Shown piece after piece: positions 16,569 to 25,993 of a DNA stretch of 64,000 nt (its first letter is position 1; the number at the start of each line of letters is the position of its first letter). The stretch spans positions 1,625,427-1,689,426 of the forward strand of contig NZ_PYGD01000001.1 in NCBI RefSeq assembly GCF_003014535.1. Direction: 5' to 3'. The position numbers were made by a program, and so were the translations under genes. A model generated the notes under the pieces. The model did no database searches, was not told the DNA's origin, and saw nothing but the letters and a program-made list of their open reading frames with translations. The stretch comes from Taibaiella chishuiensis. GTDB lineage: Bacteria; Bacteroidota; Bacteroidia; Chitinophagales; Chitinophagaceae.

Positions 16569-17009
16569 TCAGGGCTTTTTCAGGAGTATTTTGCCCAGCA
16601 ACAGATCCTTGTTGAATTGTCCTATGGTTGTACCGGTCAGCATTTTTGTGATCCGGTTCCTGATTTTTTTAAATTCATGGTGTAAAGGACAGGGGTTGAT
16701 CTCGGAACAATAGGTTAGTCCCATACCGCAGCCAGTAAAGATATTATCGCCGTCTACGGCAGAGACAATATCCGATATTGGTCTTTTAAGTGCCTGCCGG
16801 GTCAGGAAAAAGCCGCCATTGGGGCCTTTTGCCGAGTCGATAATGCCTTTGCGGCTCAGGTCCTGTAGTATTTTCCCGAGAAAGTGTTCGGGGGAGTCTA
16901 CGTTTTTCGCAATCTCCCTGATGCCCACTCTGCTGCCGTCGACCGTTTTACTGGCAATGTAAAATACTGCGCGTAAAGCGTATTCACAGGTTTTTGAAAA
17001 AATACTCAT
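16569..17009 (-). CDS. Rrf2 family transcriptional regulator, NsrR-like
   Basis: A 146-residue winged-helix regulator. The N-terminus SKTCEYALRAVFYIA and the recognition segment IREIAKNVDSPEHFLGKIL followed by KGIIDSAKGPNGGFFL are typical of Rrf2. Three Cys cluster at residues about 92-106 (CGMGLTYCSEINPC), the spacing that binds an iron-sulfur cluster in NsrR/IscR-type sensors. With flavohemoglobin next to it (70 bp downstream, same strand) it is most likely a nitric oxide-responsive repressor of hmp and of itself. IscR-like or redox sensing is the alternative. Confidence 0.92.
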   Translation of the reverse strand: MSIFSKTCEYALRAVFYIASKTVDGSRVGIREIAKNVDSPEHFLGKILQDLSRKGIIDSAKGPNGGFFLTRQALKRPISDIVSAVDGDNIFTGCGMGLTYCSEINPCPLHHEFKKIRNRITKMLTGTTIGQFNKDLLLGKILLKKP

Positions 17010-17090
17010 GCAGGGATAACGGGCTTTTTAAAATACAATTACGATGCAATGCCGGCGCCTGTGTCCAGGACGTATTCCGTTTGCATAAGA

Positions 17091-17135
17091 CAAAGGTACG
17101 GCCTGTTTTTTTAATAAAAGACATTTTTGTCTTTA
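17091..17135 (-). promoter_or_regulatory. Rrf2 gene promoter and palindromic operator
   Basis: On the minus strand TACCTTTG (17091-17098) matches TAnnTTTG exactly. The palindrome AAAGACA-TTTT-TGTCTTT at 17118-17135 lies over the expected -33 position, suiting a repressor site, presumably autoregulatory. Confidence 0.6.
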
Positions 17136-17356
17136 TTTTATGCGGCGCCTGTGTTAAGATCCCGGCAGGCGCGGCCTTGCCCGGCCTCCCTGTCCCGGAT
17201 CGATTCCTGTAAATTCTGTTTGTAATCGTTTTGGGTTGTCGTCAATGTTACAGTCCGGAAACCGGAGTGTTAATTGCGGTTAATGCGCGGGGTATCACTT
17301 AACATTACTTCAAATCAATTTGCAATAAATGGCTATCACCGGGTAAAAATGTGTGT

Positions 17357-17364
17357 TATGTTTG
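17357..17364 (+). promoter_or_regulatory. Promoter of the PKD/T9SS protein gene
   Basis: TATGTTTG fits the -7 consensus and would give a leader of about 80 bases before the ATG at 17449. No good -33 TTTG is found at normal spacing. The rest of 17140-17350 holds nothing I recognise. Confidence 0.45.
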
Positions 17365-17448
17365 AATTATTGATCGGGCGAAGAATACGGCAATGGTGAT
17401 GTTCCTACGAGACAAAATGCACTTTGAAAACATGTAAAATTTACCAGG

Positions 17449-20010
17449 ATGACCACGCACCTGCGTCTCTCTTTTTTTGCGTTATTAATTTTGCTTATGC
17501 TTGGCAAGAGTACCGGTACCCGGGCTCAACTGCCCGATTGCTCATCGGACAGCAATCTTGTTTATTCGCTTTCGGGTAGCGTGGTGCTGGGGGCTTTGTA
17601 TGTAGCGGAGCGTATCTACAACTGGGATCCTTACCTGCCTTTGTCCGCAACCAACCCCTCGCTGAATACCATTGTCCCCGACTCTAGTTTCATCGGGCTC
17701 GCCGTAAGCGAGAATATCAATGCGACGACCGGGCCTTCTCCTACCTTTTATGCCGTTGAAAACAATACGACGAAGCTTTATTACTACGATGGGGCTGACT
17801 GGGTCTATACCGGCCATACAGCCGGCGCATCTGCGATCAATATCGGTGCGGGGGGCGGCTATATCTATAGCCTGGATGCCGCCACGGGCAATATTTACCG
17901 GTACGATGGCACAGCCAACGCTACATTCCTGACTACAGTAACAGATTTCAACGCATCAGGACCTTTCGATCTTGTAGCCGATTGCGAAGGCAATTTTTAT
18001 ATTATGAAATGCGGCAATCCCGGCTGGCTGCGGAAGTACACCGCTGCCGGGGTATTGGCCTATCAATGGAACGTTACGGGGGCGCCTGCGGTTGGCGTTG
18101 GTTTTGGTCTTGCGATCAATGGAGACCTGTTGATGCTGTATACCGACAAATTATACCAGGGCACGATCAATCTATCCGCTACTTCGATAACCGTGAGCCC
18201 GGTTACCGGCAATTTCCCAGCTTCCTTCGATTTCGGATCCTGCCAGGTTGGAGGGGTTATCAAGCCGGCCAACGATACGGTCTTTGCCTGTAAACCCGGA
18301 ACAGCCGTACCGCTTAAGGCCAAGGGCATTGCGCCTTACTCCTATACGGTGGTCAGTGGTACGGCAACAGTGAGTGGCAACGGACCTGTATTCCAGGTGA
18401 CCGATACCAGTATGGCTACCGTGGTACTGCACTCCTGGAAGAACCCGCTGTACTGCGGAGTGGGCGCTATCCATGATACTTTTCGTGTTGTGCCCGCGCC
18501 CCTGGTCAATGCCGGGCCCGACCGTACGGTATACGCCTGCAGCAATACCGATACCTTTACCCTGTACGGGCAATTAACACGCACACAACCCTGGATCAAT
18601 TATACAATTGCCTGGTCGCCGGTCACCGCGATTTTCTCCGGGGCCAATACCCTTAATCCCGTTATCCAACCGCCCACCGGAACTACAACCTTTGGGCTCA
18701 CCGTTACTACGGCTGCGAACCGGGGCGGCTGCTCGCTTTCAGACAGTGCAACTATATTGGCACGGGACGAATCCGTCAATCCCCGCTTTACTTTCAGGCT
18801 GCAGCCTGCCTGCCGGGAAGATACCGTATATTTTGCGGGTACGGTTACCGCAGGCGCAGCGCCGACCTGGAGTTTCGGCGATGGGCATACCGATAGTGTC
18901 ATCAACCCGGTACATGTGTTCCGGCCACAAAGCCTTTATTCCGTTAAACTGGTGGCACGCAACGATCACTGTGTAGATAGTGTTATCAAGCCGGTCGACA
19001 CGCGCCATCCGCTTATCGCTGCTTTCCGCTTAACTGAGGATACCCTCTGCCAGGATAGCCTGGCAACCTTTGTCAATCATGCTGTGGTAAGTTTACAGCC
19101 CGGAACTTTTTATTGGGATTTTGGCGACGGGGCCACATCTGCGCTGTCTGCTCCCACGCATCGTTACCGGGCCGGTGGCGCATACCGGGTAATGCTCGTC
19201 GCAAAAGACAGCCTGGCTTGCCTCGATACCGCCTATGTGATGGTAATGGTAGACAGTACACCTTACCTGGATATCCTGGCCGACCAGCATATACTGTGTA
19301 CCGGCGAAGAGCTCCGCTGGGCAGTCCGTAATGCCGGGGAAGGCAATACGGGGCTAGCCTGGGACTTTGGCGACCAGAACAATATGGCCGGACCACGACA
19401 AATCGTACATGCTTACGATCAGGCAGGCAAATACTACATCCGGCTGGAGGCTGCCTACCGTGCCTGTGGCGGGCTCAGCTGGCAGGACTCGGTAATCGTA
19501 TATGACCCTCCGGTAGTATATATCGGGCCTGATACTGCGATGTGCCCTCAAGGCAAAGCTTTACTCCTCGCTAACACGATACCGGGTAATGCGGGCGACC
19601 GTTACCTTTGGAGTACCGGCGACACCACGGCAGCACTGCATGTTCCGGCGCCGGGACATTATAACCTGAAAGTAACGAACAGTGCAGGTTGTACGACCAT
19701 TGACGATATCGAAGTGCGGAAAGATTGTTATACCGACCTACCCAATGCATTTACGCCAGATGGCGACGGGGTCAATGATTATTTCTTTCCCCGTCAGTTG
19801 CTGGCCCGCGGCGTCGCGGCATTTAAGATGCAGGTGTTTAACCGCTGGGGACAACCGGTATTCCAAACGATGAATACAAACGGAAGAGGATGGGATGGGC
19901 GTTTCAACGGCATACTGCAACCGGCCGGCGTTTATATGTACCTCGTGGAGGTGGCCTTCAATAACGGGGGCACCGAGCAATATGAGGGTAATGTGACGTT
20001 GTTGTATTGA
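17449..20010 (+). CDS. Secreted PKD-domain protein with gliding-type T9SS C-terminus
   Basis: An 853-residue exported surface protein. N-terminal signal peptide (LSFFALLILLMLGKSTGTRAQ); residues about 30-280 form a beta-propeller-like region with repeated Y-Y-D-G / Y-R-Y-D-G strands; then PKD-type domains marked by SFGDG (about 475), WDFGDG (about 556) and WDFGDQ (about 638). The C-terminus (about 763-853) is the CHU_C/gliding-motility-associated domain: LPNAFTPDGDGVND, FKMQVFNRWGQPVF, GWDGRFNG and PAGVYMYLVE. This is the type B sorting signal of type IX secretion. Probably an adhesin or cell-surface structural protein. Monocistronic by position. Confidence 0.92.
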   Translation: MTTHLRLSFFALLILLMLGKSTGTRAQLPDCSSDSNLVYSLSGSVVLGALYVAERIYNWDPYLPLSATNPSLNTIVPDSSFIGLAVSENINATTGPSPTFYAVENNTTKLYYYDGADWVYTGHTAGASAINIGAGGGYIYSLDAATGNIYRYDGTANATFLTTVTDFNASGPFDLVADCEGNFYIMKCGNPGWLRKYTAAGVLAYQWNVTGAPAVGVGFGLAINGDLLMLYTDKLYQGTINLSATSITVSPVTGNFPASFDFGSCQVGGVIKPANDTVFACKPGTAVPLKAKGIAPYSYTVVSGTATVSGNGPVFQVTDTSMATVVLHSWKNPLYCGVGAIHDTFRVVPAPLVNAGPDRTVYACSNTDTFTLYGQLTRTQPWINYTIAWSPVTAIFSGANTLNPVIQPPTGTTTFGLTVTTAANRGGCSLSDSATILARDESVNPRFTFRLQPACREDTVYFAGTVTAGAAPTWSFGDGHTDSVINPVHVFRPQSLYSVKLVARNDHCVDSVIKPVDTRHPLIAAFRLTEDTLCQDSLATFVNHAVVSLQPGTFYWDFGDGATSALSAPTHRYRAGGAYRVMLVAKDSLACLDTAYVMVMVDSTPYLDILADQHILCTGEELRWAVRNAGEGNTGLAWDFGDQNNMAGPRQIVHAYDQAGKYYIRLEAAYRACGGLSWQDSVIVYDPPVVYIGPDTAMCPQGKALLLANTIPGNAGDRYLWSTGDTTAALHVPAPGHYNLKVTNSAGCTTIDDIEVRKDCYTDLPNAFTPDGDGVNDYFFPRQLLARGVAAFKMQVFNRWGQPVFQTMNTNGRGWDGRFNGILQPAGVYMYLVEVAFNNGGTEQYEGNVTLLY

Positions 20011-20108
20011 CAAAGTGTGGGCGATAAGCTTTTTCGTTTGTCTTTCTTTTTTCCGGACAGGAACGGTAATGTAAGCTTTCTTAATTTTACATTACTTAAT
20101 CCCCTACC

Positions 20109-20618
20109 ATGAAAATAGCGATCACCGGTGCGCATAACACGGGCAAAACCACCCTGGCCGAAGGACTGCAGGAATTTCTGCCCGGTTACACCTTCAAGCA
20201 GGAGCCTTATTATCAATTAGAAGAACAGGGGCATTTGTTTGCAGCAACACCCGATGTGGACGACTTCCTGGTGCAGCTGCGGTACGCTTTAGCAGCAACC
20301 GGTACTACCGGGGAAGATATCGTGTTCGATCGTTGTCCCCTGGATTTTCTTGCCTATATGCAGGTGCTTGGCGCCGGGGAGTTGGTGCGCGATTGGTACG
20401 ACGAAGTAGCCTCCTTTATGGCTGCAATAGATCTATTGGTTTATGTGCCGGTCGAAAGACCTGACCGCTTGGGCTGCCCGGACGATGAATTACCGGAGCT
20501 TCGCGAAGCCGTAGATGAAATATTAGCGGAGTGGGTTTATGATTTCGACGTACCCGTCCTGGAAGTGCGGGGTACCCTTGCTGAACGCGTCCGGCAGGTA
20601 GTAAACAAGACCGGTTAA
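20109..20618 (+). CDS. P-loop NTPase, NadR/AAA_28-like kinase
   Basis: A 169-residue cytoplasmic protein starting directly with a Walker A motif (ITGAHNTGKTT, residues 4-14). Asp at IVFDRCPLDF matches the Walker B/DR-P motif of nucleoside and nicotinamide riboside kinases, and DLLVYVPVERPDR resembles the lid region. This arrangement is that of AAA_28/NadR-type NTPases, which phosphorylate small molecules such as nicotinamide riboside, but the substrate cannot be set from the sequence. It is a stand-alone gene between a T9SS protein and the repeat region. Confidence 0.75.
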   Translation: MKIAITGAHNTGKTTLAEGLQEFLPGYTFKQEPYYQLEEQGHLFAATPDVDDFLVQLRYALAATGTTGEDIVFDRCPLDFLAYMQVLGAGELVRDWYDEVASFMAAIDLLVYVPVERPDRLGCPDDELPELREAVDEILAEWVYDFDVPVLEVRGTLAERVRQVVNKTG

Positions 20619-20642
20619 TGGAGGTCAGTGCTGGCCGGTAAA

Positions 20643-20770
20643 GCCAGCTAAGGGATGAGCTCCTTCGCTGTGCTCCCGATGACAGGCTTCCTCATGGTAC
20701 TTGGTGCTGGACCCTCTGATACGGCCAGCTAAGGGATGAGATCCTTCGCTGCGCTCCCGATGACAGGCTT
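20643..20770. repeat. Two direct 47-bp repeat copies
   Basis: Copies at 20643-20689 and 20724-20770 differ at two positions only. Each includes GGGATGAG and TCCTTCGCTG and ends GATGACAGGCTT. They flank 34 bp of unrelated sequence and lead directly into the 14-bp tandem repeats. Intergenic, function unknown. Confidence 0.8.
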
Positions 20771-20772
20771 CA

Positions 20773-20860
20773 TCTCATATCTCACACCTCATATCTCACA
20801 TCTCATATCTCACATCTAATATCTCACATCTCATATCTCACATCTAATATCTCACGTCTC
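20773..20860. repeat. 14-bp tandem repeat running into a gene end
   Basis: About six copies of CTCATATCTCACAT with variants CTAATATCTCACAT. The last copies reach past the stop codon of the minus-strand gene ending at 20844, so its final codons and TAG stop lie within the repeat. A slippage-prone minisatellite. Confidence 0.85.
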
Positions 20861-21626
20861 CTTTTTCCGTCAGATAACGCCAGTATCTTTTCGGTACGTG
20901 TTGTATGTGTAGTTTCAGGTTGCTGCGTTCTTTGATATTCGTATTCCTGAAGTAATCCTTCCAGAGCGTGGCGTAGAGCGCCTCCTGGCTATCCAGCAGC
21001 GTATCCTCCTGCCGTATGGCGGCATGCTCCTGTGCTGCCGGTACAGCTTCAAATACCACTTCCTGTACCTGGTGCAGATCGTAGTACAGGCCGTAATGTC
21101 TTTGCTCATCATAGATTACCCAGGCCTGGTCGGCGTAACGTTGCCTGAAATGCTCTGCAATCAGCGGCAGTACATCATAGTCGGGTTTAATGACAGCATG
21201 GTACAACTGATTAGCGCCTTTTTCGAACCGTATAAAGGCTTTCATACGGTGCCGCTCGCGGCTTACCTTCCTGGCGACCTGGCTCAGGCCCAGTACCAGC
21301 GCATGACCATAATCCCGGTCGGCGCCGGCAGGATGCTCGAAAATATATAAGGCATAATCGAACAGCAGTTGCCAGGTTTTCAAATCGTCGGCATACCAGC
21401 TGGTATAAAATTCTTCGCGGTGTTGTGCATCTATCCTGCCGTTCAGTCCCTTCCATACCCGTAATGCTTTTTCCGGGTTAGTGGTCACCGTAATAGCACC
21501 GCCAAACATATCGCTGCTATAAGCGGTATGGGTGTAGAGCCGCACCTGTTTATGCTTTCGTTCATAAGACTCGAATACCGCGCTGAGCAGGCCATAAAAT
21601 GTGCCGTCGAAAATATAGGAAGTCAT
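20844..21626 (-). CDS. TIGR03915-type DNA metabolism protein (DUF4130)
   Basis: A 260-residue protein beginning MTSYIFDGTFYGLLSAVFESY, the typical start of the TIGR03915/DUF4130 family, and containing RFEKGANQLYHAVIKPDYDVLPLIAEHF-like core elements, here split around residue 160-190 (ADQAWVIYDEQRHYGLYYD). The ATG at 21626 is preferred to the longer frame because the family starts there and the upstream radical-SAM gene ends at 21635, an 8-bp gap. These proteins nearly always pair with the TIGR03916 radical-SAM protein and are thought to act in DNA modification or repair; the reaction is unknown. The C-terminal codons fall in a tandem repeat. Confidence 0.88.
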   Translation of the reverse strand: MTSYIFDGTFYGLLSAVFESYERKHKQVRLYTHTAYSSDMFGGAITVTTNPEKALRVWKGLNGRIDAQHREEFYTSWYADDLKTWQLLFDYALYIFEHPAGADRDYGHALVLGLSQVARKVSRERHRMKAFIRFEKGANQLYHAVIKPDYDVLPLIAEHFRQRYADQAWVIYDEQRHYGLYYDLHQVQEVVFEAVPAAQEHAAIRQEDTLLDSQEALYATLWKDYFRNTNIKERSNLKLHIQHVPKRYWRYLTEKGDVRY

Positions 21627-21634
21627 GGCCTTGT

Positions 21635-22891
21635 TTAAAATAAGGATAGTTGTGCCGTGTCTTTCGGACGCCATTTGCTCTGGCTTTCCTGCAGCAGGAT
21701 TTGTCTTACCCGGCCGGCATCCTGTTCGCCGAGGCTAAAGGGGGAATCGGCACAACGGATAAAGTGCTGTGCCCGGTTATAGGCTATACCCAGTTGCCGA
21801 AGCTGGTGACTGCGTAGCTTCCCGAACTGACGCGCCGACACAATCTTTTTCGCCGACTGTATGCCAATACCGGGTACGCGCAGGATCAGCCGGTAATCGG
21901 CGGTATTGATATCTACCGGGAACTGGTGTATATTTCTTAATGCCCAGCTGAGCTTCGGGTCGATATCCAGTTCGAGGTCGGGGTGTTCGTCGTTCACGAT
22001 CTCGTGTACCGAAAAGCCATAGAAGCGCATCAGCCAATCGCTCTGGTACAGGCGGTTTTCGCGGATTACGGGCGGCGGTGTGCCGATAAGCGGCAACAGG
22101 CCGGTATTATTCTGGATGGGAATATAACCGCTGTAATAAACACGTTTCAGCGAAAAGTCCTTATAAAACCGGTCTGCGGTCCGCAATACCTCTTTGTCAT
22201 TTTCGGGTGTGGCGCCGATCACCATCTGGGTGCTTTGCCCGGCTGGTACAAACCGCGGTACCGATTTAATAACGCCGCGTTCGCTTTCGTATTGCAGGGT
22301 TTTATTGCGTACCAGGCCCAGTTCTTTTTCTACCTCTGCATGTGATTTCTCGGGGGCTACAGTTTTCAAACCCTGTTCTGTGGGCATTTCCAGGTTAATG
22401 CTCATCCGGTCGGCATACAGGCCGGCTTCGGTAACCAGTTCTTCACTGGCGCCGGGTATGGTTTTTAAATGGATATAACCGTTGAACCGTTGTTCCTGCC
22501 GCAATTTTTTTACGATACTCAGCATACGTTCCATCGTATAATCGGCGTTTTTGAAAATGCCTGAACTCAGGAACAGGCCTTCGATATAGTTACGCCGGTA
22601 GAAGTTCATGGTCAGTTCCACTACTTCATCAACGGTAAATGCCGCACGTTTTACGTCATTGCTTTTGCGCGATACGCAGAACTGGCAATCGTAAATACAG
22701 AAATTGGTCAATAGTATTTTGAGCAGGGAAACACAACGGCCGTCTTCGGTATAGCTATGACAGATACCGTTGCCGGTATCGCCTATGCCGCCATTGGTGT
22801 TTTTGCGGTTACTGCCGCTGGAGGCGCAGGATACATCGTACTTGGCAGCATCGGCTAAAATGGATAATTTCTCACGGATTCTTTCGCTCAT
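21635..22891 (-). CDS. TIGR03916-type radical SAM protein, putative DNA modification/repair
   Basis: A 418-residue enzyme. The radical-SAM iron-sulfur cluster motif is CIYDCQFC (CxxxCxxC) at about residue 66, after LLKILLTNF. The S-adenosylmethionine-binding elements follow (LFLSSGIF, HLKTIPGA, MSINLEMPTE). The C-terminal 90 residues contain a helix-hairpin-helix DNA-binding element (LRVPGIGIQSAKKIVSARQ). This domain order defines TIGR03916. It forms a two-gene operon with the DUF4130 protein downstream. A role in repair or modification of DNA bases is inferred from the HhH domain and the conserved pairing, not proven. Confidence 0.92.
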   Translation of the reverse strand: MSERIREKLSILADAAKYDVSCASSGSNRKNTNGGIGDTGNGICHSYTEDGRCVSLLKILLTNFCIYDCQFCVSRKSNDVKRAAFTVDEVVELTMNFYRRNYIEGLFLSSGIFKNADYTMERMLSIVKKLRQEQRFNGYIHLKTIPGASEELVTEAGLYADRMSINLEMPTEQGLKTVAPEKSHAEVEKELGLVRNKTLQYESERGVIKSVPRFVPAGQSTQMVIGATPENDKEVLRTADRFYKDFSLKRVYYSGYIPIQNNTGLLPLIGTPPPVIRENRLYQSDWLMRFYGFSVHEIVNDEHPDLELDIDPKLSWALRNIHQFPVDINTADYRLILRVPGIGIQSAKKIVSARQFGKLRSHQLRQLGIAYNRAQHFIRCADSPFSLGEQDAGRVRQILLQESQSKWRPKDTAQLSLF

Positions 22892-23034
22892 AGGTGGGGG
22901 ATTGGTAGGCTAAAATTAAGCCGAACGGCGTTAATAACCGCGGGATCGGAAGCGGTTTTTTTCCGGGTTCTTTAAATGCCCGCCAGCCTTGAATTTATAT
23001 ATGCGACATTTGTGTTTCAACAAGCGGAACGTTG

Positions 23035-23041
23035 TACTTTG
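23035..23041 (+). promoter_or_regulatory. Probable promoter of the secreted unknown gene
   Basis: TACTTTG (one base shorter than TAnnTTTG) lies 22 bp after a TTTG at 23009-23012. A start near 23048 makes the ATG at 23064, not the GTG at 23052, the sensible initiation codon. Confidence 0.45.
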
Positions 23042-23063
23042 ATGATAAAATGTGTATTTATAT

Positions 23064-23894
23064 ATGGTTAAAATAGTGTTGGTATGGTTGTTCCTGCTCT
23101 TACCTGGTAGTGCTTTTGCCCTGGATATGGAAATGGATGTAATAGAGCGGCAATTGCTTGATGCAGTCCGGCGGATTGAATACTGGACATTGCCGGAGCA
23201 GCAGGACCGGTATACCGATCCTTTTGATTCCCTGCTGCTCGCAAACGATCATCTCGAGCGGTTATTACTGCATTATACGACTATCTATCCGGGCACGATC
23301 GACTATGACTTTAAGGCGTTGCATACATTCCGCCTGGGTATAACAACGTCGGAAGACGGCAACCTGCGCATTTATTCCTGGGATACCCGTACCGGCGGCA
23401 CGATGCGCTATTATAAAACGGTTTTCCAGTACAGGAATAAAAGCGGCGTATTTTCAAAAGCCTCAGTGGAAAATAGGCAGCAGGAAAACGATCCACCCGG
23501 CACTATGGGTTGTTTTTACGACCAGGTGAATGATGTAACCGTTGACGGTAAAACCTATTACCTGGTGCAACGCAGGTATGTCTTAAGCAGCGCCTGTAGC
23601 TATCATAGCCTGAAAATATTTACCATCAACGATCGCGGCCTGGATGAAAAGGCGAAACTGATTAAGACGTCAAAGGGATTGCAAAACGAGATCAGTTATG
23701 AAACCGACTGGTCATACGGGGTAAACAGGGAACAAGATACCGAGATCGACGATGCCATACGCTACGAACCGGAAGAAAAGGCATTTACGATCCCGCTGGT
23801 ATTGAAGAATAATAAGATAACGGATCGCAGGATCCGGTATGTGTTCCATGGGCGCTATTTTGAAAAAGATCCGGCTAAAAAGTCCAAAGAATAA
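23064..23894 (+). CDS. Exported protein of unknown function
   Basis: A 276-residue protein with a clear signal peptide (MVKIVLVWLFLLLPGSAFA) and a mature domain of alternating helical (residues about 25-85) and beta-rich parts (SEDGNLRIYSWDTRTGGTMRY at about 110, kept here as a description of strand-like sequence). Three Cys occur in the mature part, two of them at MGCFYDQV and SSACSYHS. The C-terminal half ends in a basic tail (KKSKE). No family recognised; a lone gene between divergent DNA-metabolism genes and a WG-repeat gene. Periplasmic location is inferred. Confidence 0.7.
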   Translation: MVKIVLVWLFLLLPGSAFALDMEMDVIERQLLDAVRRIEYWTLPEQQDRYTDPFDSLLLANDHLERLLLHYTTIYPGTIDYDFKALHTFRLGITTSEDGNLRIYSWDTRTGGTMRYYKTVFQYRNKSGVFSKASVENRQQENDPPGTMGCFYDQVNDVTVDGKTYYLVQRRYVLSSACSYHSLKIFTINDRGLDEKAKLIKTSKGLQNEISYETDWSYGVNREQDTEIDDAIRYEPEEKAFTIPLVLKNNKITDRRIRYVFHGRYFEKDPAKKSKE

Positions 23895-24004
23895 TACCTG
23901 CAGTTCTTTGCAGATGTCTTGCCTGGCGTCCTGAGCAATACAGTATATAACCCGTTTAATTACGATGTTTTGTTCCTAATTTGTGCATCCAATAAATCCA
24001 AACC

Positions 24005-25918
24005 ATGAAGCCCTTTATTTTTTTGTTCTTTGCTGCAATTGCGATGCTGCAACCGCTATACGCCCGGGAAACGCCTTTGTTTAAAATCGTGGACCAGGGT
24101 ATGATAGGATATATGGATCGTACAGGACATGTTGTTATTCCTTCCGTTTATTACAATGGCGGCGATTTTGCTGAGGGCCTGGCAGCGGTAAGACGCGAAG
24201 GCTATTTCGGGTTTATCGATGCCGCCGGTCGCGAGGTTATACCTGCCGTATACGACTTCGCACGTAGTTTCGACCATGGTGTTGCGCGGGCATACAAAAA
24301 CGGGCAGGTTTATTTTATCGATAAAAATAATGAGCTGGCACTCGATACGGCATTTGCCGACCTTGTTTTTATCAACGGGTATATGGCGATCGTAACCACC
24401 AAAACCGAAAAGCAGGGCCTTATGAATATGCATACCCGGAAACTGTTGGTGGATACGCTTTTTGAAACCATCGACGGTGTTTACAGGAATATTGTACAGG
24501 TGAAGATCAAAGGCAAAAGTGCATCGGATCCCTGGGACCGCAGTTATGCCGTGCTGGACACAATGGGCAACTTTATTGTTCCTTTTGAAAAATATACGCA
24601 GATCGGGCCGTTTAGCGACGGTTATGCGGTAGCAAGAGGTTATAAGGGAGGCGTGGAAAAAAATATCGTGATCGATACCGAAGGCAAAGAAATCTTTGAA
24701 CGCGCCACCAGCGGCCAAAGTTATATCTACAGCTCATTTGCCGAAGGCCTGGCCCGCTTACCGTTGCAGCGCAAAGTAGCGGGCCTGTACAGTGAAAGGG
24801 ACGTATCCTATGAGGCGTTTATCGATACGGGCGGCAAAATCGTTTTTGCGGATACCACGGCCCGGTATATGCAGGACTTTGCACGGGGACGGTCATTTGT
24901 GTATTGTTATGGAGGATATTACCTGATGAACAGGAGCTTCGGGCAAGTGGGAACAGATACTTTTACCCAGGTGCCGGAAAACGGTTTTACGCAATCTTAT
25001 GCCATCGTCAAAAAACAGGAAGCGGGATACGGCATAATAGATACCAACGGTGTTTTCGTGGTAGCCCCTAAGTATGAACGGATACTCGAAACGGGCCTGG
25101 AAGACGGCTTTTTTTTCTTTGCAGTACAAGACCAGGAGGGCGCAGAGCGCATCGGTATCGGCGCCCTGACCGGCGTTGAGCTCCTGAAGCCGGTTATGCA
25201 GGATGTGGATCGCAGCGGTTTTCATAACGGTTTGCTGAAAGCCATAATTGACAACAAGCTCAGCTATATCGATAAAAGCGGCAAGATTGCCTGGCAGGAA
25301 AAGCAGGCAGTGCCTGTCGCATGGCGCAACAGGAATATCGACTTTATGGAACGCGCCGGGTTTTATGCTTATTCGGAACCGGACAAACAAGCCCTGGGCG
25401 GTTATGGTTCATCGAAAAACTATCCGCAGCGGGTAACCCGTAAACACAAATTTCCACCTGCCCGGCTTGCGGTCATCGTTGACACCGGTAAACCGGATAC
25501 CCTGGGAGAAAGCAACCCTGCCTGGAATGTTTATGTCGTGAATACGACAACGGGAGCGAAGCTGTTCGGCGCCCAGGATAGCCGCCTGGCCATGTATGTA
25601 CAGGCAAAAGGCCAGGATGGCACCTGGAAGGATATCGAATACCTGCCCCGGAGTTCCTGCGGTAACAGTTACCACAAACTGGCCTTAAAGCCGGGTAATT
25701 TCTGGGCCTTTAAAACGGCTGTTTACGCGGGCGTTTACCCGGCTAAATTCCGGATCGCGCTCCGTTATCTCGATCCGGCAACAACGGGTAAGGCCAAAGA
25801 AAAGAGCAAAGAAATTACGATTTACAGCAATGAATACGAAGGCGGTGTAAACCCGGCCCAGTTCTGGAATAGAAATGCGTACAGCCCGCGTAATATTATG
25901 GATCCCTATTGGGAATAA
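24005..25918 (+). CDS. Exported WG-repeat protein
   Basis: A 637-residue protein with signal peptide (MKPFIFLFFAAIAMLQPLYA) followed by about seven WG-type beta repeats over residues 25-430: G-x-I/M-G-Y-M-D-R-T-G-x-V-V-I-P-x-Y, then GYFGFIDAAGREVIPAVYD, and later AGYGIIDTNGVFVVAPKYE and LSYIDKSGKI. The remaining 190 residues (about 445-637) are a separate beta-rich domain with LPRSSCGNSYHKLALKPG. WG repeats are common in Bacteroidota surface or periplasmic proteins; no enzyme activity is known for them. Probably monocistronic. Confidence 0.88.
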   Translation: MKPFIFLFFAAIAMLQPLYARETPLFKIVDQGMIGYMDRTGHVVIPSVYYNGGDFAEGLAAVRREGYFGFIDAAGREVIPAVYDFARSFDHGVARAYKNGQVYFIDKNNELALDTAFADLVFINGYMAIVTTKTEKQGLMNMHTRKLLVDTLFETIDGVYRNIVQVKIKGKSASDPWDRSYAVLDTMGNFIVPFEKYTQIGPFSDGYAVARGYKGGVEKNIVIDTEGKEIFERATSGQSYIYSSFAEGLARLPLQRKVAGLYSERDVSYEAFIDTGGKIVFADTTARYMQDFARGRSFVYCYGGYYLMNRSFGQVGTDTFTQVPENGFTQSYAIVKKQEAGYGIIDTNGVFVVAPKYERILETGLEDGFFFFAVQDQEGAERIGIGALTGVELLKPVMQDVDRSGFHNGLLKAIIDNKLSYIDKSGKIAWQEKQAVPVAWRNRNIDFMERAGFYAYSEPDKQALGGYGSSKNYPQRVTRKHKFPPARLAVIVDTGKPDTLGESNPAWNVYVVNTTTGAKLFGAQDSRLAMYVQAKGQDGTWKDIEYLPRSSCGNSYHKLALKPGNFWAFKTAVYAGVYPAKFRIALRYLDPATTGKAKEKSKEITIYSNEYEGGVNPAQFWNRNAYSPRNIMDPYWE

Positions 25919-25993
25919 GGTTTGCATTTACAGTCTGTTGCGCCCCGTGCCGGCATCACATGGCCAGGATGCCCGGCCCAAGGCATATTTAGC

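Noticed and set aside
20773-20860. Tandem repeats as CRISPR
   Set aside because: Fourteen-base units are contiguous, without spacers.
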